Position numbers and translations under genes: made by a program | Shown: piece by piece, positions 6,162-11,307 of the stretch | How the letters are laid out: the number at the start of each line of letters is the position of its first letter | How positions within the stretch are numbered: position 1 is the first letter of the stretch | Notes under the pieces: model-generated | The model's database searches: none | Told to the model about the DNA's origin: nothing | Seen by the model: the letters and a program-made list of their open reading frames with translations, nothing else | DNA from: CAVPGH01 sp046726955 | GTDB taxonomy: Bacteria; Acidobacteriota; Vicinamibacteria; Fen-336 | NCBI GenBank assembly: GCA_046726955.1 | Contig: JBKPBQ010000603.1 | Location: 1 to 11,307 of the forward strand | DNA: 11,307 bases | Reading direction: 5' to 3'

Positions 6162-6539
6162 ATGGCCAAGAGGATCCTTGTCGTGGACGACGACGAGAAC
6201 ATCTTGAGCCTCGAGCGCACGATCCTCGAACAGAAGGGCTTCGACGTGACGGCGGCGGGGGGCGGGGCGGAGGCCCTGAAGCTGCTGGGCGAGCACCCCT
6301 TCGACCTGGTCCTGCTGGACGTGATGATGCCGGAGATCGACGGCTTCACCGTCTGCCGGAAGATCAAGGAAGACCCCCGCCTCAAGGACGTGCCGGTGAT
6401 CTTCCTGACCGCGAAGGGCGGAGGCGAGGCGCTCGCCGAGGGCTTCGAGTCCGGGGCCGTGATGTACATCAACAAACCCTTCACGGCGAACAAACTGCTC
6501 ACCATCGTCAACACGATGCTGGAGTCCCGGGCGAGCTAG
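6162..6539 (+). CDS. Single-domain (CheY-like) response regulator
   Basis: The 125 residues form one receiver domain and nothing else. Asp9, Asp10 and Asp11 supply the acidic pocket. Asp53, in L-L-D-V-M-M-P, is the phosphate acceptor, Thr83 is the conserved switch threonine and Lys105, in N-K-P-F, the conserved lysine. No DNA-binding or enzymatic output domain follows, so it must act by protein contact or as a phosphate carrier. No histidine kinase is in the window, making it an orphan here. It has its own strong promoter and ribosome site, although it follows the lipoprotein trio in the same direction. A link between the two is possible only by position. Its stop is 6 nt from that of the convergent sugar kinase gene. 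The family call is firm; the partner kinase and output are unknown. Confidence 0.95.
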   Translation: MAKRILVVDDDENILSLERTILEQKGFDVTAAGGGAEALKLLGEHPFDLVLLDVMMPEIDGFTVCRKIKEDPRLKDVPVIFLTAKGGGEALAEGFESGAVMYINKPFTANKLLTIVNTMLESRAS

Positions 6540-6545
6540 GCCCGG

Positions 6546-7453
6546 TTAAACGCTCTCGAAGCTCGTCAGCCTCTTGAAGAGCCGGAAGCGCTCGTCGATC
6601 TCCGCGCGGGTGAGGCGGAGGAGACGGTCGAGGCTGAAGGCCTCGACGCAGAACGAGGCGAGCGTGCTCCCCATGATCACGGCCCGGCGGAAGGTCTCGT
6701 CGTCGAGAACCGGGGCGCCCGCCAGGTAGCCGAGGAACCCGCCGGCGAAGGTGTCGCCCGCCCCCGTGGGGTCGAAGACGTCCTCGAGCGGATAGGCGGG
6801 GGCGGCAAAGAAGCCGCCGTCCGAGAACATGACGACCCCGTGCTCACCCTTCTTCACCACGAGCGTCTTCGGCCCCATCTTCTGGATGGCCCGCGCCGCC
6901 CTCACGAGGTTCCACTCCCCCGACAGCTCGCGCATCTCCGCGTCGTTGATGAGGAGGACGTCCACCTGGGCCAGCGTCTTCTTGAGCTCCTCGAGCTTGC
7001 GGGAGATCCAGAAGTTCATCGTGTCGCAGGCCACGAGCTTGGGGCGGTCCACCTGGGAGAGCACGTCGCGCTGCAGCACGGGGTCGATGTTGCCGAGGAA
7101 GACGAACTCGGAAGCGCGGTACTTCGCGGGGATCTTGGGCTTGAAGAGCTCGAAGACGTTGAGGTCGGTGCGGACCGTATCCCGCGAGTTGAGGTCGTAG
7201 GAGTACTTGCCCTGCCAGTGGAACGTGTCCCCGTCCATCCGCTCGAGGCCCTCGAGGTCCACGGCCCGGCCCCGGAAGGCGGCGAGCTCCTTCTCCCCGA
7301 AGTCCCCGCCCACGACACCCACGAGGTTGACGGGGGCGAAGAAGGACGCGGCCACCGCGAAGAAGGAGGCGCTGCCTCCGAGCACCTTCTCCGCACGCCC
7401 GAACGGCGTCTCGACCGTGTCGAACGCCACGCTGCCCACGACCAGGATCTGGC

Positions 7454-7457
<4 letters not shown>
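6546..7457 (-). CDS. PfkB/ribokinase-family carbohydrate kinase, mtnP-linked
   Basis: The 303-residue cytoplasmic kinase has the PfkB fold. It shows an N-terminal beta strand I-L-V-V-G-S-V-A-F-D (4-13), the substrate-side G-G-S-A (27-30), N-D-A-E (171-174), V-K-K-G-E-H-G (201-207) and the second PfkB signature D-P-T-G-A-G-D-T-F-A-G-G-F (229-241), in which Asp235 is the expected catalytic base. The start GTG 7457 overlaps the mtnP stop (GTGA, 4 nt), so the two are translationally coupled. The substrate cannot be read from the sequence. Position after mtnP points to a nucleoside or to a ribose or deoxyribose derivative from methylthioadenosine or 5'-deoxyadenosine breakdown. It is not a member of the MtnK (methylthioribose kinase) fold. 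Adenosine kinase is another option. Confidence 0.92.
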
Positions 7458-8338
<881 letters not shown>

Positions 8339-8353
8339 CCGTTGGGACTACGC

Positions 8354-8382
8354 ATCGTAGCCGATCTCGTCCGGCTTGACAG
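8354..8382 (-). promoter_or_regulatory. Predicted promoter of the mtnP operon
   Basis: On the minus strand CTGTCA (8382-8377, 4 of 6) and TACGAT (8359-8354, 4 of 6) are 17 nt apart. Transcription would begin near 8347, leaving a leader of only about 9 nt for the GTG start or 18 nt for the ATG. Confidence 0.4.
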
Positions 8383-8406
8383 GCGGCTTCGACAAGGGCG
8401 TACCAT
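8376..8406 (+). promoter_or_regulatory. Possible promoter of the radical SAM gene
   Basis: A perfect TTGACA lies at 8376-8381. The best -10 candidate is TACCAT at 8401-8406, with a long 19-nt spacer. The -35 overlaps that of the opposite mtnP promoter, since TTGACAG reads CTGTCAA on the other strand. Polymerase binding at one would block the other. No ribosome site precedes ATG 8425. Confidence 0.3.
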
Positions 8407-8424
8407 GTCCGCTCGGGTCGTCCA

Positions 8425-9915
8425 ATGAAGGTCCTGCTCTTCTCGATGCCGGACTCCTTCGAGCACATGTACTCGGGGGCGATCCGCATGCCCAACGGCG
8501 CGCTCTCCTCGCTCGCCGGGAACGTCGACTCGCACCACGACGTCGCCGTGGCCGACCTCATCCTCGTGCAGGGCCGCGTGCGGGAGACCGTGGAGCGGCT
8601 CGTCCGCGAGAGGCAGCCCGACGTCGTCGGCCTCTCCGTCATGACCTTCCAGCGCCGCACCGCGCGCACGATCGTGGAGATCGCCCGCAGGCTGTGTCCC
8701 GAAGCCCGGATCGTCCTCGGCGGCTACGACCCCAGCCTCGCCCCCGAGGCCTGGACCGACGGCACGGCGGACTTCGTGGTGCGGGGAGAAGGAGAGCTCA
8801 CGTTCCGGGAGCTGCTCCGGGCGCTCGAGAGGCAAGGCGGGCTCGAGGCGATACCGGGGCTCGTCTGGAGGAATGGGAACGGCTACGTGGACAACGGGCC
8901 GCGCCCGGTCAACGGCCTCGAGAACGGCGAGGTCCGTCCGCCTCGGCGGTCTTCGCGGGTGCTCTCGGGTTACACCTTCCTGGGCCGGCCGATAGACGTC
9001 ATCGAGACCTCCCGCGGCTGCACCTACGACTGCAGCTTCTGCTCGATCATCGAGATGCGCGGCCGCAACTTCCACACGTTCGGCTTCGAACGCGTGCTAG
9101 ACGACATCCGCGACGCGGCCGCCCACGGCGCCCGGTCGCTCTTCATCGTGGACGACAACATCACGCTGAACGTCGCGCGCTTCGAGGCGCTGTGCCGGGC
9201 CATCGTGGACGCGGGCCTGAACCGCATCGAGTACTTCGTGCAGGGCATGACCTCCTCGATCGCGAACCACGGCGACACCCTGGCGCCGCTCATGCGCGAG
9301 GCCGGCTTCCGCTACGTCTTCCTGGGGATCGAGAACATCCTGGAGCAAGACCTCGGGTTCCTCAAGGCGAGCGCGAAGAACGCGGCCCGCGAGCACGGAC
9401 GCCGCACGGGGAACGCCACGGTGGCGGCGATCGAGGCCCTGCACAGGAACGGCATGTACGTCGTGGGTGGGCTCATCGTGGGCAACCCCGGCGACACGCG
9501 CGAGGCCGTCGAGGCCAACCTCGAGTTCGCGCGGCGCTACGTGGACTGGCCCTACATCCAGCACCCGACACCCTACCCGGCGACGCCGATGACGCGGGAC
9601 CTGCGCGAGCGCGGGCTCATCGTCAACGAGCGGCTCGAGGAGTACGACGGCACGACCGCGGTCGTCCGCACGGAGGGACTGTCCGCCGACGAGATCGAGT
9701 TCCTGCGCTGGAAGCAGGACCGCTGGATGAAGCTCCGGCACTTCCCGACCGCTTTCTTCCAGCGTCCCGGCTTCGTGATGCGCCACGGGCACGCCATGCT
9801 CGCCCACACGTTCCGCGGCAGCAGCTGGCGGTACTGGCTCGGCCTGGAGGACGAGCGCGCCGTTTTCGCGCGCTACCAGGCGATCCGGCGCGAGGAGCGC
9901 GACTCGGTCGTCTAG
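8425..9915 (+). CDS. Radical SAM protein with cobalamin-binding-type N-terminal domain
   Basis: The 496 residues contain an N-terminal Rossmann-like cobalamin-binding-type domain (about 1-135: V-V-G-L-S-V-M-T then I-V-L-G-G-Y-D-P and V-R-G-E-G-E-L-T-F). The radical SAM core (about 185-400) follows, with C199, C203 and C206 (C-T-Y-D-C-S-F-C) to hold the [4Fe-4S] cluster, then G-I-E-N (301-304) and G-L-I-V-G-N-P-G-D-T (349-358), typical of the B12-radical SAM class. A Trp/Arg-rich tail (about 425-496) has no family I can name. The D-x-H-x-x-G cobalamin motif is absent, so B12 may be held without a lower histidine ligand or not at all. Reactions in this class include methylation of unactivated carbon and ring rearrangement; the substrate here is unknown. 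It diverges from mtnP across 86 nt. The start ATG 8425 opens the first beta strand directly. Confidence 0.93.
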   Translation: MKVLLFSMPDSFEHMYSGAIRMPNGALSSLAGNVDSHHDVAVADLILVQGRVRETVERLVRERQPDVVGLSVMTFQRRTARTIVEIARRLCPEARIVLGGYDPSLAPEAWTDGTADFVVRGEGELTFRELLRALERQGGLEAIPGLVWRNGNGYVDNGPRPVNGLENGEVRPPRRSSRVLSGYTFLGRPIDVIETSRGCTYDCSFCSIIEMRGRNFHTFGFERVLDDIRDAAAHGARSLFIVDDNITLNVARFEALCRAIVDAGLNRIEYFVQGMTSSIANHGDTLAPLMREAGFRYVFLGIENILEQDLGFLKASAKNAAREHGRRTGNATVAAIEALHRNGMYVVGGLIVGNPGDTREAVEANLEFARRYVDWPYIQHPTPYPATPMTRDLRERGLIVNERLEEYDGTTAVVRTEGLSADEIEFLRWKQDRWMKLRHFPTAFFQRPGFVMRHGHAMLAHTFRGSSWRYWLGLEDERAVFARYQAIRREERDSVV

Positions 9916-9960
9916 ACGGAACGAGAAGCCAGGAGCAGCCGGACGACTCTTGCCTCCCGT

Positions 9961-9995
9961 CACCCACCTGGAAGCACTGCTTGAGCCGGTGGGTG
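9961..9995 (+). other. Nested hairpin between the radical SAM and integrase genes
   Basis: CACCCACC (9961-9968) pairs perfectly with GGTGGGTG (9988-9995). Inside the loop AAGC (9972-9975) pairs with GCTT (9979-9982). No T-run follows, so it is not a standard intrinsic terminator. It may end or protect the radical SAM transcript, or act at DNA level near the recombinase gene. I cannot decide from sequence. Confidence 0.4.
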
Positions 9996-10084
9996 CCCAG
10001 GGCGGTCCAGGAAGGGGCTCTGCGAATCGGACCAGAGCCGACGCTTGTCGGTGCTACGGTGCCGCCTTCAACCGGAGGAACACC

Positions 10085-11089
10085 GTGGCCGACGCTCCAA
10101 CGAGCCCGCCGACCGCCGCCCGAGCCCCTGGAGAGCCCAAGCTGCTGGACCGCGTCAGGGCCGCGACCCGCCGGCTCCACTACAGCCGGCGAACCGAGCG
10201 GGCGTACGTCTACTGGATCAAGCGCTTCATCTTCCACCACGGAATACGGCATCCCGCAGAGATGGGCGGTGTCGAAGTCCGGGCCTTCCTCTCGCACCTG
10301 GCGGTGACGAAGGGAGTGAGCTCGTCGACACAGAATCAGGCCCTGAACGCGCTCGTCTTCCTGTATTCGCGAGTCCTCGACCGCCCGCTGGGCACGATCC
10401 CGGAGATCGAGCGCGCAAAACGTCCGGTGAAGCTGCCCGTCGTCCTCACGCGCCGAGAGGTCGCGGAGGTGCTGGCAGAGATGGACGGCGTTCCCCAGCT
10501 CGTATGCCGAATGCTCTACGGCGCCGGGCTCCGCCTCCTGGAGTGCCTGACCCTGCGCGTCAAGGACGTCGACTTCGAGCGCAACCAGCTGACGATCCGC
10601 GACGGCAAGGGAGCAAAGGACCGCGTGAGTGTCCTCCCCGCGTCCTGCAAGCGCCCCCTGGCGGAACACCTCGAGCGTGTCCGGCGCCTCCACGAGCGAG
10701 ACCTGAGCATCGGCCTGGGCCGCGCCCCCCTTCCCGGCGCCCTCGCCGACAAGTACACCCACGCCGATCGGGAATGGCGCTGGCAGTACCTCTTCCCGGC
10801 CTCGACCCACTATACGGATCGCCGGACCGGCATCCGGCACCGTCACCACCTCCACGAGACCGTCGTGCAAAGGGCGATGGCAGAAGCGGTGCGCCGGACC
10901 CGCCTCGTCAAGCCGGCCACCCCGCACACCTTGCGGCACAGCTTCGCCACTCACCTCCTCGAGGACGGCTACGACATCCGCACCATCCAGGAGCTCGTGG
11001 GCCACAGCGACGTGCAGACCACCATGATCTACACCCACGTCCTCAACCGCGGCCCCAGGGGCATCCGCAGCCCGGCCGACCAGCTATGA
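10085..11089 (+). CDS. intI: Integron-type tyrosine recombinase (IntI family)
   Basis: The 334-residue recombinase resembles class 1 IntI along its full length, including the N-terminal core-binding part (L-H-Y-S-R-R-T-E-R-A-Y at 31-41). All catalytic residues are present: Arg150 (G-A-G-L-R), Lys175, His281 and Arg284 (P-H-T-L-R-H-S-F), His307 (G-H-S-D) and the nucleophile Tyr316 (M-I-Y-T-H-V). The IntI-specific insert, absent from XerC/D, is at about 228-270 (W-R-W-Q-Y-L-F-P then H-H-L-H-E). IntI enzymes insert and excise gene cassettes at attI and attC sites. GTG 10085 is the start because GGAGG (10073-10077 region) lies about 6 nt before it; earlier codons in the frame are non-coding in character. 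No attC or cassette is visible. Its 5' end faces a large radical SAM gene, not an array, so any attI or cassettes would lie to the right or be lost. It appears intact and probably active. Confidence 0.93.
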   Translation: MADAPTSPPTAARAPGEPKLLDRVRAATRRLHYSRRTERAYVYWIKRFIFHHGIRHPAEMGGVEVRAFLSHLAVTKGVSSSTQNQALNALVFLYSRVLDRPLGTIPEIERAKRPVKLPVVLTRREVAEVLAEMDGVPQLVCRMLYGAGLRLLECLTLRVKDVDFERNQLTIRDGKGAKDRVSVLPASCKRPLAEHLERVRRLHERDLSIGLGRAPLPGALADKYTHADREWRWQYLFPASTHYTDRRTGIRHRHHLHETVVQRAMAEAVRRTRLVKPATPHTLRHSFATHLLEDGYDIRTIQELVGHSDVQTTMIYTHVLNRGPRGIRSPADQL

Positions 11090-11107
11090 GCTCCTGCCCT
11101 TCTGTCC

Positions 11108-11146
11108 ACCGAGGATGAACAGACCGGCATGTCTGTCCATCCCGGT
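11108..11146 (+). repeat. Imperfect hairpin downstream of the integrase gene
   Basis: The left arm GGATGAACAGAC (11113-11124) pairs with GTCTGTCCATCC (11131-11142) with one mismatch, around a 6-nt loop. ACCG (11108-11111) and CGGT (11143-11146) extend the stem, leaving A11112 unpaired. No T-run follows. The single extrahelical base recalls attC hairpins, but the R-box motifs of attC (RYYYAAC and GTTRRRY) are missing. Confidence 0.55.
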
Positions 11147-11259
11147 CACCGTCTCGCGCACGATTCCTCTTCGGCTTGTAGCGGCCGCGACTTGCATGCA
11201 CGACATCCTGTGTCTGTTACCAGGATGAACTGACCGGTGAGTCAGGATGAACGGACCTG
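11112..11259 (+). repeat. Three copies of an AGGATGAAC-N-GACC element
   Basis: Copies are at 11112-11127 (AGGATGAACAGACCGG), 11222-11237 (AGGATGAACTGACCGG) and 11244-11259 (AGGATGAACGGACCTG). The last two start 22 nt apart, about two DNA turns, as expected for protein binding sites on one face of the helix. The first is 110 nt away and forms one arm of the hairpin. Confidence 0.65.
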
Positions 11260-11307
11260 TATACTTAGTTGTTGGACCGACGGGTCAGCATTCGAGAGGT
11301 GCCCAAG
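11209..11307. mobile_element. Possible insertion-sequence end, cut by the window edge
   Basis: From TGTGTCTGTTACC (11209-11221) the sequence continues with two spaced AGGATGAAC repeats. TGT-starting ends with internal repeated transposase sites are known from IS21- and IS481-like elements, and this stretch resembles them. No transposase codons can be identified before the window ends, and the second end is not seen. GTTGGAC (11271-11277) also fits the short GTTRRRY integron core, which is weak evidence on its own. Confidence 0.3.

Noticed and set aside
9961..9995. Rho-independent terminator for the radical SAM gene
   Set aside because: A strong stem exists, but no run of T follows it, so the call was kept as an unspecified hairpin.
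9623..11038. A 471-codon minus-strand frame opposite the integrase and radical SAM genes
   Set aside because: It spans two unrelated genes on the other strand and has no recognisable domain; the integrase reading is complete with all catalytic residues.
11108..11146. The downstream hairpin as an attC site
   Set aside because: It has one bulged base like attC, but lacks the RYYYAAC and GTTRRRY boxes and is shorter than the usual attC range.
11271..11277. GTTGGAC as an integron core site
   Set aside because: It fits GTTRRRY, but a 7-mer this loose occurs by chance about once per kilobase and no partner box or stem surrounds it.

Overview
The window is a GC-rich bacterial stretch with tightly packed genes. 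The lpxB gene shows a Gram-negative cell that makes lipid A, and four Sec-type signal peptides plus three lipoprotein signals show a developed envelope. GWxTD and PEGA proteins next to a stand-alone penicillin-binding protein, together with the high GC content, suggest Acidobacteriota or a neighbouring environmental phylum. That placement is inference from gene content only; no rRNA or tRNA gene is present.

Layout. Positions 1-446 (minus) hold the N-terminal part of an exported GWxTD-family protein, transcribed away from a single-domain penicillin-binding transpeptidase (550-1563, plus). The transpeptidase converges, 4 nt apart, on an exported two-PEGA-domain protein (1568-2590, minus). lpxB (about 2766-3926, plus) follows. 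Next come three consecutive paralogous genes (3980-4618, 4658-5392, 5471-6082, plus). Each encodes a signal or lipoprotein signal, a proline-rich spacer and one C-terminal domain with eight cysteines at almost invariant spacing. A CheY-like single-domain response regulator with its own clear promoter (6162-6539, plus) closes this group.

Positions 6546-8338 (minus) hold an overlapping two-gene operon: mtnP (methylthioadenosine phosphorylase) followed by a PfkB-family sugar kinase. It diverges from a radical SAM protein with a cobalamin-binding-type N-terminus (8425-9915, plus). The two predicted promoters share their -35 region at 8376-8382. Because radical SAM enzymes release 5'-deoxyadenosine, which MtnP-type enzymes can cleave, the pair may couple a radical SAM reaction to by-product salvage; this is inference.

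The right end (10085-11307) looks mobile. A complete integron-type tyrosine recombinase is followed by a 218-nt non-coding tail with an imperfect hairpin, three copies of an AGGATGAAC-N-GACC element, and what may be the end of an insertion sequence running off the window. No attC site or cassette array is visible.

The best candidate for something undescribed is the lipoprotein trio: a tandemly amplified eight-cysteine domain that I do not recognise. No gene-free stretch exceeds about 220 nt. The many long overlapping open frames on the opposite strand are by-products of high GC and were left out.
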